From the NCBI GenBank assembly GCA_014799845.1, contig JAAVHF010000047.1:22204-72150 (forward strand): a stretch of DNA of 49,947 nucleotides, written 5' to 3'. The notes below the pieces were generated by a model. It saw nothing but the letters and a program-made list of their open reading frames with translations. It made no database searches and had not been told where the DNA came from. Source of the stretch: Oscillibacter sp. GTDB lineage: Bacteria > Bacillota > Clostridia > Oscillospirales > Oscillospiraceae. Position 1 is the stretch's first letter; every line of letters starts with the position of its first letter. Both the position numbers and the translations under genes were made by a program. Below, piece after piece: positions 25,878 through 33,975 of this stretch.

Positions 25878-25915
25878 CCGCCCCTTCCTTTTGCGGGAAG
25901 GGGCGGCTTTTTGTG
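25878..25915 (+). terminator. Intrinsic terminator after the aminopeptidase gene
   Basis: Perfect 11-bp stem CCGCCCCTTCC (25878-25888) and GGAAGGGGCGG (25896-25906) with a 7-base loop, followed by CTTTTTG. It begins 13 bases after the stop codon. Confidence 0.92.
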
Positions 25916-25971
25916 TATAGGGGGCGTACCGTGAATAAACTGTAAATATATAGAAAAATTTGCATAATCCC

Positions 25972-26000
25972 TTGAATATTCAGCCGGAATATGGTATACT
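25972..26000 (+). promoter_or_regulatory. Sigma-A-like promoter of the OLE-type RNA
   Basis: TTGAAT at 25972-25977 and TATACT at 25995-26000 with an exact 17-base spacer, directly after an AT-rich stretch (25931-25970) that could act as an UP element. The start would be near 26007, where the structured RNA begins. No gene start is within 700 bases, which shows the promoter serves a noncoding transcript first. Confidence 0.75.
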
Positions 26001-26006
26001 GGCCCT

Positions 26007-26660
26007 GCTAAACGACGGTGCAGTATCCTAGTCAGATCTGCCGCTTCCGAAGAAGGGCCTAAAAATCCTTTAAAGGGCATAGCTGTGAAACCCCTGGTGC
26101 CTGCTGCAAACGCCCAGTTTGGGGTGGGTGCTGGGCGGAAAGCGCGGACTCCTCGCGCTTGCGGATTCAGGGCGTTCCCCAATGGCATGGGGAAGCCGAC
26201 CCTGCTTTCGTGGAGACCTGAACTTGTGCATGGGCGTACTCCCTTTGCGGTACTTCGACCCATGTACGACTCAGGGTAGAAACCTGTATTGCGGTGCTAC
26301 CCGGCCTTGAGCCGTGAACGCTGTGTGCAGATGTAGCCTGCCTTGCGTGGGCTTGGCGGATTGGAGACCAACCCAGCTTTCTCCCCGGCCAGGGAGGGGC
26401 TGCTATTGCTCCATGAAACCCCGCCTGCAAAAGAGGCTAAGAAGCGGTTTGACTGTGGTGGAAAACACCTAGGCTGTCGTCACTGGGCAGATGGGGGATT
26501 GCAGTGCGGACTAAGTGGCAGTCGGGCAGCGCGGTGGGCAACGCCGCGCCGGGGCGCTGAAAGGGAAACCGCCCGATCGGCAACGAGGGGTGAGCCCCGG
26601 GGAAATCCAGCCCGTACCTAAGCCGTAAGATTTACTTCATCTGCTGCCGGCGTTTAGCTT
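26007..26660 (+). ncRNA. ole: OLE-type large structured noncoding RNA
   Basis: About 650 bases without a gene, between a good promoter and a terminator. The region is full of compact helices: CGCCCAG/CTGGGCG (26113-26139 area), AGCGCG/CGCGCT (26140-26160 area), TTCCCCA-ATGGCA-TGGGGAA at 26175-26194, a long hairpin with CATGGG/CCCATG and an inner GTAC/GTAC (about 26228-26264), GGTAG/CTACC (26275-26302 area) and GCGCGG/CCGCGC (26529-26552 area). Size and context fit OLE RNA, a roughly 600-nt RNA of Bacilli and Clostridia that binds the membrane protein OapA and sits before oapA, dxs, tlyA, argR and recN, the same genes found downstream here. OLE complexes have been linked to cold, ethanol and magnesium stress. 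The assignment uses context, length and structure; I could not run a covariance search. Confidence 0.78.
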
Positions 26661-26680
26661 TTTGCGACAGCGGAATGTGC

Positions 26681-26715
26681 GCCGTCCCGCCCGCAGGGCG
26701 GGGCGGCGGTTTTAT
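26681..26715 (+). terminator. Intrinsic terminator after the OLE-type RNA
   Basis: A 12-bp stem, GCCGTCCCGCCC (26681-26692) with GGGCGGGGCGGC (26696-26707), one G-T pair and a 3-base loop, followed by GGTTTTATC. It separates the RNA from the lipoprotein gene, although read-through is likely since the T-run is short. Confidence 0.75.
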
Positions 26716-26744
26716 CTGTATATGCGGGCAGGAGTGATCACGCT

Positions 26745-29084
26745 GTGGAACAGATGAAGAAAATACGGTCTTTACTGCTGGCGGTGGTCTTGCTGTTGGG
26801 GCTCTCGGCCTGCGGACAGAAGGAGGAGACCGGACAGGAACTGGTTTATCTGCCGGAAGATATTGCCTTTACCACGGCCCTGAACCGTGTGTCCAGCGCC
26901 TGCATTTCCGGCGACTCCCTGTATCTGCTGGGGGCTGCCAGAGAGCCTATGGGCGAGGCGGGCCACAGGGACCGCTGGGCCCTTTTCCGGGTGCCGCTGG
27001 AGGGCGGCGCAGGGGAGGAAATCCCATTTGAGGCGCCCTTTCCCAAAGGAAATGATGACGAGATGTACCACGCTTCTATCCGCGCCGGAGCGGACGGCGC
27101 GGTCTGGGTACTGGACGACACGGTTTTCGGCGGAAGAGATTGCGTTTATATCCTCCGAAAACTGAACCGGGACGGGGAGGAGTTGTACCGCTTCGACTCC
27201 CGGTCCGGCGAGGGGGACCTGTTGTCCCGGATGGGCTGGTCGGTCTGGAGTCTGAGCGACATCGCGACGGATGCCAGCGGCGATCTGTTCGCGCGGTCCG
27301 AAGGCGTTGTGGCGGCGCTGGATGGGGAGGGCAATATCCTCTATACCCTGAAGGTTGACATCAGGGATGAACTGTATCTGAACGCTATGTACCGTTTTGT
27401 CGCTCTGGGAGACGGCAGATTGGGACTTCTGGCTTCCCGGAAGAATGAGGATGGCGCTGAGGAGATTCTGCTGCAAACCATCGACAAGGAGGCCCGGGAT
27501 TGGGGCGAGGCATATCATCTCCCGGCCAACGTGCAGAGAGTGTGGCCGGGAGATGAAAACGCCCTGTTTTACTATCAGGATAAGAAATCCCTGTATGCCT
27601 GGCACGGGGAAGAAGCAGAGGCCCGGTGGGTGCTGGACTGGATGGACGCCCGGCTGGACAGAGATGACGTGGGGTCTCTGGCCTTTCTGGCCGACGGCCG
27701 GATCGGCGTGGTGTGCTGTTCTTACAACACATTGGCGGCGGAGGTCCGTTATGTGCTGCTGTCGGAGACGGACGCCTCCCAGGCCCCGCCCAGGAAGGAA
27801 CTGCTCCTGGGATGCATTTCCCTTGATTCCGATGACCGGGCGCTGATCAACCAGTTCAACAGTACCAGTCCCGACTGCTATGTCACAGTAGAGGACTATG
27901 CCGTCTATCAGGATGATACAGGATACCTTGACTGGAATGCCAGCCGGACCAAAATGGCGACGAAGATCGCTGCCGGAGAGATCCCGGATCTTCTGGACAT
28001 GGACGGCCTTCCCCTCCGGCAGTTCGGGAGCAAAGGAATATTGGAGGACCTGTGGCCCTATATCGACAACGACCCGGAGTTAAGCCGGGAGGATCTGATG
28101 CTGCGGCCCCTGGAGGCCGCCTCCCAGGACGGGAAATTGTATCTGCTCAGCGACACCTTCTGGATCGAGACGCTGGTAGGCCGGAAGAGCATCGTAGGGG
28201 ACCGGATGGGCTGGACCTATGGGGATTTTCTGGAGGCATGGGCAGCCATGCCTCCGGACAGCGTGCTGGAAGATACCAGAACGGGAATGCTGCAAACGCT
28301 GCTTCAAGTGAACGCGGACGCTTTTCTGGACTGGGATGCCGGAATATGTCATTTTGACGGCGCGGAATTTCGCGCCATGCTGGAATTTTGCGGCCGTCTC
28401 CCCGCGGAGAGGTCGGATCGGGACATATGGACGGCGATGTTTGACGGGGAAGCCCTGGAAATGAATACCTGGCTGGGGTCCTTCGACGGGATCATGTTTG
28501 ACAGCGTTTCTTTCCATAAAGGCTTATGCGGCGGCGAGATGACATATATTGGCTATCCGACGGAATCAGGACAGGTGGGGAGCGCCTTTGGGCTGGGCCG
28601 TGAGCTGGCTATGACGGCCGCCTGCGCGGATAAGGACGGTGCATGGTCCTTTCTGCGGACCCTGCTGCTGCCCAAGGGGAGGGAAGTCGATTATGAGAAT
28701 TTCCTTGACAAGGCTGATTTTGCCATCAATAAAGAGGACTTCCGAAGGATGCTGGAGCAGGCCATGACGCCGGCTTATGCGGTGGATGGAGATGGGAATT
28801 ATCGTCTGGACGCGGAAGGAAACCGGATCGAGGAACCAAAGAACGGCATCAGTTTCGGTGGGTTTCACTATTACCGGTGCGACATTTACGCCACCACCCA
28901 GGCGGACTATGAACAGTTCATGGCGCTGTACGAAGCCACAGAGGTGCTGAACGACTATAACAGCGCCCTGACGGATATCATTACGGAGATTGCCGGGGCT
29001 TACTTCGCCGGAGACAGGTCGCTGGACGAAACGGCTTCGCTGATCCAGAACCGGGCAAATTTGTATATCACTGAACAGAAATAA
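26745..29084 (+). CDS. Large lipoprotein: propeller-like N-terminus plus extracellular solute-binding domain
   Basis: 779 residues. The N-terminus is a lipoprotein signal: IRSLLLAVVLLLGLSACGQ, with lipobox L-S-A-C. Residues about 30-340 have repeated short strands with W/L-x-x-x-D-G-x-x-G-V wording (AGADGAVWVLDD, DASGDLFARSEG, ALGDGRLGLLAS, FLADGRIGVVCC), like a beta-propeller. From about residue 345 a family 1 solute-binding domain begins: LINQFNSTSPDCYVTVEDY, then TKMATKIAAGEIPDLLDMDG and YGDFLEAWAAMP. Family members feed ABC importers, but no permease is adjacent, so it may be an orphan sensor or binding protein. GTG at 26745 is preferred (GGCAGGAG 10 bases upstream); an ATG lies at 26754. 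It stands between OLE and oapA, an unusual place. Confidence 0.85.
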   Translation: MEQMKKIRSLLLAVVLLLGLSACGQKEETGQELVYLPEDIAFTTALNRVSSACISGDSLYLLGAAREPMGEAGHRDRWALFRVPLEGGAGEEIPFEAPFPKGNDDEMYHASIRAGADGAVWVLDDTVFGGRDCVYILRKLNRDGEELYRFDSRSGEGDLLSRMGWSVWSLSDIATDASGDLFARSEGVVAALDGEGNILYTLKVDIRDELYLNAMYRFVALGDGRLGLLASRKNEDGAEEILLQTIDKEARDWGEAYHLPANVQRVWPGDENALFYYQDKKSLYAWHGEEAEARWVLDWMDARLDRDDVGSLAFLADGRIGVVCCSYNTLAAEVRYVLLSETDASQAPPRKELLLGCISLDSDDRALINQFNSTSPDCYVTVEDYAVYQDDTGYLDWNASRTKMATKIAAGEIPDLLDMDGLPLRQFGSKGILEDLWPYIDNDPELSREDLMLRPLEAASQDGKLYLLSDTFWIETLVGRKSIVGDRMGWTYGDFLEAWAAMPPDSVLEDTRTGMLQTLLQVNADAFLDWDAGICHFDGAEFRAMLEFCGRLPAERSDRDIWTAMFDGEALEMNTWLGSFDGIMFDSVSFHKGLCGGEMTYIGYPTESGQVGSAFGLGRELAMTAACADKDGAWSFLRTLLLPKGREVDYENFLDKADFAINKEDFRRMLEQAMTPAYAVDGDGNYRLDAEGNRIEEPKNGISFGGFHYYRCDIYATTQADYEQFMALYEATEVLNDYNSALTDIITEIAGAYFAGDRSLDETASLIQNRANLYITEQK

Positions 29085-29118
29085 TAAAATAGAAAAGTGA
29101 AAGCGAGGAGAGCATTTC

Positions 29119-29706
29119 TTGGGCGCAGGCGACAATAAGGACACAAAAAAGAAACCGAAAAAGAAGGGAAAGCAGGAGAAATCCCCGGGCGTGTGGGCGG
29201 TGCAGGTGTTTTTCATCGCGATGGCGCTGTCCGCCCTGCTGAGCCTGGCCTCCGACCGGGCGCTGAACGGGGCGGGACTGGCGGTGGCCTTTGGGGTGCT
29301 GCTGGCGTTTATCCTGCTGGGCATTTTCTTCGACGTCATAGGCACGGCGGTGACGGCGGCGGATGAAAAGCCCTTTCACTCCATGGCCGCCCGCAAGACG
29401 CCGGGCGCGAAGGAGGCTATCTCCCTGATCCGGAGGGCCGATAAGGTATCCAGCTTCTGCAACGACGTAGTGGGAGACATCTGCGGCATTATCGCCGGTT
29501 CCACGGTGGCGGTGATCGTGGTGCAGTTCCAGGCGGCCTTCGGCGTGCCGGGGACGGTGATCGCTCTGCTGGTGACGGCGCTGACCTCCGGTCTGACCAT
29601 CGGAGGCAAGGCCCTGGGCAAAAGCTTTGCCATCGCCAGGAGTACGGCGGTGCTCCAGCTGGTGGGACGGTTCTTGCATCTGTTCAGCCGCAAAAAGAAG
29701 AGGTGA
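29119..29706 (+). CDS. oapA: OLE-associated membrane protein OapA-like
   Basis: 195 residues. The first about 25 are very lysine-rich (DTKKKPKKKGKQEK), suited to RNA contact. Hydrophobic helices follow: VWAVQVFFIAMALSALLSLA, GLAVAFGVLLAFILLGIFFD, CGIIAGSTVAVIVVQFQAAF and VIALLVTALTSGLTIGG. Between helices 2 and 3 are conserved-looking polar stretches (TAADEKPFHSMAARKTPGAKEA and ADKVSSFCNDVVGDICGI). In OLE-bearing bacteria OapA binds OLE RNA at the membrane and its gene precedes dxs; here dxs overlaps its stop by 4 bases. The start is a TTG at 29119 with GAGGAG 8 bases upstream. The assignment uses topology, N-terminal charge and gene order. Confidence 0.82.
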   Translation: MGAGDNKDTKKKPKKKGKQEKSPGVWAVQVFFIAMALSALLSLASDRALNGAGLAVAFGVLLAFILLGIFFDVIGTAVTAADEKPFHSMAARKTPGAKEAISLIRRADKVSSFCNDVVGDICGIIAGSTVAVIVVQFQAAFGVPGTVIALLVTALTSGLTIGGKALGKSFAIARSTAVLQLVGRFLHLFSRKKKR

Positions 29707-31553
29707 ACCCTGTTTTGATTTTAGAGCATATTTCCTCCCCGGCGGACGTGAAACAGCTGGACGGCGGATCGCTGAAACAGCTGTGTGCAGAGCTGCGGGA
29801 ATTTCTGGTGGAGAGCGTTTCCCGCACGGGGGGGCATCTGGCCTCCAATCTGGGAGCCGTTGAACTGACGGTGGCCCTCCACCGGGTCTACGATACGGAA
29901 AAGGACCGGCTGGTGTTCGACGTGGGCCACCAGTGCTATGTCCACAAGGCCCTCACCGGACGGCGGGAGCTGTTCGGCACCCTGCGGCAGCTGGACGGGC
30001 TGGCGGGATTCCCCAAGCCGGAGGAGAGCGTCCACGACGCCTTTGTGGCGGGCCACGCCTCCAACTCGGTTTCCGTGGCGCTGGGCATGGCCCGGGCCCG
30101 AACCCTGCGGGGCGAGGACCGCGCCATAGCGGCCCTCATCGGAGACGGGGCGCTGACCGGCGGTCTGGCCTACGAGGGCCTCAACGACGCGGGGGCATCC
30201 GGGGAGCCGATGGTGGTGATCCTCAATGACAACGGCATGTCCATTGATCCCAACGTGGGCGGCGTAGCCACCCATCTCAGCCACCTGCGCCTGCGGCCGG
30301 GGTACTACCGGTTCAAGAAGGGCTACCGGGCCGTCATGGAGCATGTGCCCGGCGGGCGGAAGCTGTACCAATTCAACCACCGCGTAAAGAGCGGCATCAA
30401 GCGGGCCATTTATCCCTGTTCCATGTTTGAGGACATGGGCTTTACCTACCTGGGGCCTGTGGACGGCCACAATGTGGAGCAGCTCTGCACCACTTTGGCC
30501 TGGGCGAAGGAGATGAACTGTCCCGTATTGCTCCATGTGCGCACGGTAAAGGGCAAGGGCTACGAGCCTGCCGAGCTCCGGCCGGAGCGTAGCCACGGGG
30601 TATCGCCTTTTGACCCGGCGAAAGGGCCGGAGCAGGAGCGGAAGGTGGACTTTTCCTATGTCCTGGGCCACGAGCTGGTGGAGCTGGCGGGGCAGGACAA
30701 GAGAATCTGCGCCGTCACCGCCGCCATGGCGGAGGGGACGGGGCTCCAGGAATTTGCCTCTGCCTGGCCCAAGCGCTTTTTTGACGTAGGCATTGCCGAG
30801 GGCCACGCGGTGGCCATGGCGGCGGGGATGGCGAAACAGGGGATGGTCCCGGTGTTTGCGGTGTACTCCACCTTTTTGCAGCGGGGCTTCGATATGCTGC
30901 TCCATGATGTGGCGCTCCAGCAGCTTCACGTGGTGCTTGCCGTGGACCGGGCGGGGCTGGTAGGCTCCGACGGTCCCACCCATCACGGCTGTCAGGACGT
31001 GGGCTATCTGACCCAGATTCCCGGCATGACGGTGTTGTGCCCCGCCTGTTTCGGAGAGTTGAGGGCTATGCTGCGTTCCGCCATAGATATGGAGGGGCCG
31101 GTTGCCGTCCGGTACCCCCGGGGCGGCGAGGGGCGGCAGTACCCGGAGTGGAACGGGGAGAGTGCGTCGGTCCTCCGACAGGGGACGGACGTGACGCTGG
31201 TTTCCTACGGGACGCTGACAGATGAGAGCCTTGCCGCGGCGGAGCTGCTGGCGGAGAAGAGCGTCAGCGCGGAAGTAATCAAACTCAACCGCATCGCCCC
31301 TCTGGATGCCGGCGCGGTGGTGGAATCTGTCAAACGAACCGGACGGCTGCTGGTGCTGGAGGACTGCAACGAAAACGGCTCTGTCGGGCAGCAGCTGGCA
31401 GCGTCCCTGGCCCAATCGGGAATTGCGCCCAGAGCGCTGATTTTGCGGAATTTGAAGAACGTGTTCGCCCCCCAGGGGACCGTCTCCCAGCTGCGGCAGC
31501 TGCTGGGGCTGGACGCCCGCGGAGTGGTGGAACAGGTACAGGAAATATTATGA
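29703..31553 (+). CDS. dxs: 1-deoxy-D-xylulose-5-phosphate synthase
   Basis: First enzyme of the methylerythritol phosphate route to isoprenoids; condenses pyruvate and glyceraldehyde-3-phosphate using thiamine diphosphate. 616 residues from the GTG at 29703. Thiamine-binding segment GDGALTGGLAYEGLNDAG with VVILNDNGMSID; substrate and dimer segments FDVGHQCYVHKALTGR, HASNSVSVALGMARA, and in the transketolase-like part VLAVDRAGLVGSDGPTHHG. The GTG overlaps the oapA stop, but the TTG at 29715 gives a start (ILEHISSPADVKQL) closer to the family and has AGAGGTGA 8 bases upstream, so it may be the real one. The gene order oapA-dxs is typical of OLE loci. Confidence 0.95.
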   Translation: MNPVLILEHISSPADVKQLDGGSLKQLCAELREFLVESVSRTGGHLASNLGAVELTVALHRVYDTEKDRLVFDVGHQCYVHKALTGRRELFGTLRQLDGLAGFPKPEESVHDAFVAGHASNSVSVALGMARARTLRGEDRAIAALIGDGALTGGLAYEGLNDAGASGEPMVVILNDNGMSIDPNVGGVATHLSHLRLRPGYYRFKKGYRAVMEHVPGGRKLYQFNHRVKSGIKRAIYPCSMFEDMGFTYLGPVDGHNVEQLCTTLAWAKEMNCPVLLHVRTVKGKGYEPAELRPERSHGVSPFDPAKGPEQERKVDFSYVLGHELVELAGQDKRICAVTAAMAEGTGLQEFASAWPKRFFDVGIAEGHAVAMAAGMAKQGMVPVFAVYSTFLQRGFDMLLHDVALQQLHVVLAVDRAGLVGSDGPTHHGCQDVGYLTQIPGMTVLCPACFGELRAMLRSAIDMEGPVAVRYPRGGEGRQYPEWNGESASVLRQGTDVTLVSYGTLTDESLAAAELLAEKSVSAEVIKLNRIAPLDAGAVVESVKRTGRLLVLEDCNENGSVGQQLAASLAQSGIAPRALILRNLKNVFAPQGTVSQLRQLLGLDARGVVEQVQEIL

Positions 31554-32074
31554 TCTATTATACAGTCGGTCCTCTTGTGATCCGCACCATGACGGAAGCG
31601 GATGCTCACACCATCGCGGAGGGCGAGCGCGCCCAGGGCTACGGCACCACGCCTGACCGGTTTCTCTCCCGCCTGCGGGAGCAGGAGGAGGGCAAATGTA
31701 TTGCCATTGCGGCGGAATGGTCCGGACAGGCGGCGGGCTATATCCATGTGTATCCCGATTCCCAGTGGGGGCCTCTTGGAGGCCGGGGGTATCCGGAGAT
31801 CGTAGATTTTGGCGTGCTGGAGAAGTTCCGGCGGCAGGGCGTCGGCAGCAGACTGATGGATGCCGCGGAGGCCGTGGCGGCGGAGTGTGCTCCGGAGGTC
31901 TATCTGGCGGTTGGACTTCACAAGTACTACGGCCATGCCCAGCGGATGTACATCAAGAGGGGGTATCTTCCCGATGGCAGCGGCGTGTGGTACGGCGACA
32001 AACCCTGTGAGCCTTACGGCACATACCGGAATGATGATGAATTGAATCTGTATCTGGTAAAAAAACTGAGATGA
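31550..32074 (+). CDS. GNAT family N-acetyltransferase
   Basis: 174 residues. It begins with the LVIRTMTEADAHTIAEGE opening common to GNATs, and the acetyl-CoA loop EKFRRQGVGSRLMDAAEAVA has the R-R-x-G-V-G-S pattern. The later helix RMYIKRGYLPDGSGVWYGD resembles aminoglycoside acetyltransferase-like or phosphinothricin-like GNATs, but the acceptor is unknown. Overlaps the dxs stop by 4 bases (ATGA), so it is coupled to dxs, although it has no evident isoprenoid role. Confidence 0.88.
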   Translation: MIYYTVGPLVIRTMTEADAHTIAEGERAQGYGTTPDRFLSRLREQEEGKCIAIAAEWSGQAAGYIHVYPDSQWGPLGGRGYPEIVDFGVLEKFRRQGVGSRLMDAAEAVAAECAPEVYLAVGLHKYYGHAQRMYIKRGYLPDGSGVWYGDKPCEPYGTYRNDDELNLYLVKKLR

Positions 32075-32088
32075 CAGGGGGAGCGAAG

Positions 32089-32634
32089 ATGAACAAAAAA
32101 GACATGCGCCGCAGCGACTGGTGCCGTATCCTCCGGCGGGAGTATGTCAGCCGTGACTGCCAGATGTACGGGATCAGAGGGAAGGAGAGCCTGCTGGTGA
32201 TCCGGGAGGTGACCGGACCGCTGGTTGTCCATGATCCGGAGGCTGTGCTGATTGCGGAGAAGGACTATGCCTGGGTGCAGATCGCGTTGGAGGGATTGCC
32301 CTTCTGGCTGACCGCCATGTACGATGCACAGGGGCAGCTGATCCAGATCTATTTCGATATTACCGGAGGAAACCGGTTCAATGATCCGGAAAATCCATGG
32401 TTTGCGGATATGTACCTGGACATTGTGGTGAACAGCCGGGGAGAGCTGTACGTTCTGGACCGGGACGAGCTGGACGCGGCCTTGACAGAGGGTGCGATCA
32501 CGAAAGACGAATGGGACAAGGCAAACGCGGCCTGCGCGCGCTTATACGCCTATTTGCAGGAAAACCGGGAATCTGTGACAGAGCTGTGCGGACGGGTATA
32601 CCGGGAGCTGGGAGAGCAGCTTATTTCCACATAA
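32089..32634 (+). CDS. DUF402 family protein
   Basis: 181 residues. The family core is the acidic pair of strands IYFDITGGNRFNDPENPWF and ADMYLDIVVNSRGELYVLD, ended by RDELDAALTEGAITKDEWDK. DUF402 members include nucleoside tri-/diphosphatases with metal ligands in the F-D-I-x and D-x-Y-L-D-I-V segments, both kept here. A role in hydrolysing nucleoside di- or triphosphates is plausible by family. I chose the ATG at 32089 because GGGGAGCGAAG stands directly before it; an ATG at 32071 would leave little spacing from the previous gene. Confidence 0.82.
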   Translation: MNKKDMRRSDWCRILRREYVSRDCQMYGIRGKESLLVIREVTGPLVVHDPEAVLIAEKDYAWVQIALEGLPFWLTAMYDAQGQLIQIYFDITGGNRFNDPENPWFADMYLDIVVNSRGELYVLDRDELDAALTEGAITKDEWDKANAACARLYAYLQENRESVTELCGRVYRELGEQLIST

Positions 32635-32655
32635 ACGGCGAGGAGGAGGAAAGAA

Positions 32656-33186
32656 ATGATAGAGATTCGAGAGATTGACGCGGCCCATAAGGCGGATATC
32701 AACATTCCCAACGAGCCGTTCCCCCTGTTCGGGAGAATGGTCCCGTCCTATGTGGATGAAAAGTGGGGACATACGGAGGCGCTTTTCGATGAGAAGGATG
32801 TGTCGGAAATGTGCTTTCCGGATGAAAATTACGACTATGAGGCCATGAAGCAGGACCATGTATTTCTGGGGGCCTACGACGGGGAGCAATGCGTCGGACT
32901 GGCGATTTTTCGGGATGCGGTCTTCTATTACATGTACCTCTACGATTTGAAGGTAGCAAGAGCCTACCGGGATCAGGGGGTGGGGCACATGCTGATTGAG
33001 AAGGCGAAGGAGATTGCCGGGACCCGGGGCTACAATGGCATCTACACCCAGGGGCAGGACAATAATCTGGCGGCCTGCCGGTTTTATCTCAAGGCGGGCT
33101 TCCACATCGGCGGGTTGGACACCAACGTCTACAAGGGTACCAGTCAGGAGGGTAAATCGGATATCCTGTTTTACATGGATTTTTAG
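32656..33186 (+). CDS. GNAT family N-acetyltransferase
   Basis: 176 residues. The acetyl-CoA motif reads DLKVARAYRDQGVGHMLIEKA (R-x-x-G-V-G) and the C-terminal part YTQGQDNNLAACRFYLKAGF is the usual N-x-x-A-x-x-F-Y-x-K-x-G-F ending. The middle has MYLYDL, matching streptothricin-acetyltransferase-like GNATs (Sat family wording E/D-x-x-G-I-Y-T-Q-G-Q-D-N-N). A streptothricin-type detoxifying role is possible but not shown. AGGAGGA precedes the start. Confidence 0.88.
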   Translation: MIEIREIDAAHKADINIPNEPFPLFGRMVPSYVDEKWGHTEALFDEKDVSEMCFPDENYDYEAMKQDHVFLGAYDGEQCVGLAIFRDAVFYYMYLYDLKVARAYRDQGVGHMLIEKAKEIAGTRGYNGIYTQGQDNNLAACRFYLKAGFHIGGLDTNVYKGTSQEGKSDILFYMDF

Positions 33187-33197
33187 GAGAAAGAGAA

Positions 33198-33962
33198 ATG
33201 TTATTGCATGAATTTGACCCGAACCCGGTGGCGGTCATCAATCCAAGTGACATCCATGCGCCTGTTGCGGACTGTCCCAAGGTGGCGGTGTCCTGCTTCG
33301 AGCGGAAGACTTTCGGGCGGATGGTGGAACGGCTGGGGGCGGAACCTTTTGCACTGACCAAGTGTGCCAACATGGAGATCCCTGTCTTCCGGGCGGAGTA
33401 CAAAGGCATAGAGATCGCTCTGTACGAAGCGTATGTAGGCGCGGCGGGATGCGTGGGAATGCTGGAGGATCTGTTTGCGATTGGTGTGGAGAAGCTGGTG
33501 CTGTTTGGCACCTGCGGGGTGTTGGACCGGTCCATTAAGCATTGTGGTATCATTATTCCTACAGCTGCCTTGCGGGACGAGGGAACCAGTTTCCACTATG
33601 CCCCGCCCTCGGACGAGATTGAGGTCAACCCGAAATACCGGGAAGATTTTATTGAGATATTGGACCGCCATAAATGCGGCTATACCATGGGTAAGGTATG
33701 GACAACGGATGCTTTCTACCGGGAAACAGCGGAGAAAACTGCCCGGCGGAAGGCATCAGGATGTGTGTGCGTGGACATGGAGTGCTCAGCGGTAGCCGCG
33801 CTGGCGCAGTTCCGAGGGAAAGAGGTGTTCCACTTCTTCCACGCGGCGGATAACCTGGACGGAGAAGCATGGGATTCCAGGGGGCTCAGCCAGGACAGTA
33901 ACATCACTGGAAGGGATAAGGCCGCGCTGCTGGCGTTGGAGCTGGCGGCAAGAATTGCGTAA
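33198..33962 (+). CDS. Nucleoside phosphorylase (uridine/purine phosphorylase family)
   Basis: 254 residues of the PNP_UDP_1 family, which split nucleosides with phosphate. Phosphate and ribose regions: EAYVGAAGCVGMLEDLFAIG, KLVLFGTCGVLDRSI and IIIPTAALRDEGTSFHY (the R-D-E-G-T/S-S motif). Nucleoside-binding signature CVDMECSAVAALAQF (usual D-M-E-x-A-A) and FFHAADNLDGEAW near the end. Specificity between uridine and purine nucleosides is unclear; the wording is closest to uridine-phosphorylase-like proteins. It is 11 bases after the GNAT gene. Confidence 0.87.
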   Translation: MLLHEFDPNPVAVINPSDIHAPVADCPKVAVSCFERKTFGRMVERLGAEPFALTKCANMEIPVFRAEYKGIEIALYEAYVGAAGCVGMLEDLFAIGVEKLVLFGTCGVLDRSIKHCGIIIPTAALRDEGTSFHYAPPSDEIEVNPKYREDFIEILDRHKCGYTMGKVWTTDAFYRETAEKTARRKASGCVCVDMECSAVAALAQFRGKEVFHFFHAADNLDGEAWDSRGLSQDSNITGRDKAALLALELAARIA

Positions 33963-33975
33963 GAGGGAAATTGTT

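Noticed and set aside
26085-26430. Several small open frames inside the structured RNA region on both strands
   Set aside because: No ribosome binding sites or family features, and the strong helices explain the base pattern.
26007-26660. Group II intron, RNase P RNA or tmRNA
   Set aside because: No intron-encoded protein or GTGYG start, no RNase P P4 core wording, and no tRNA-like ends with a tag frame; size, promoter and neighbouring oapA-dxs fit OLE better.
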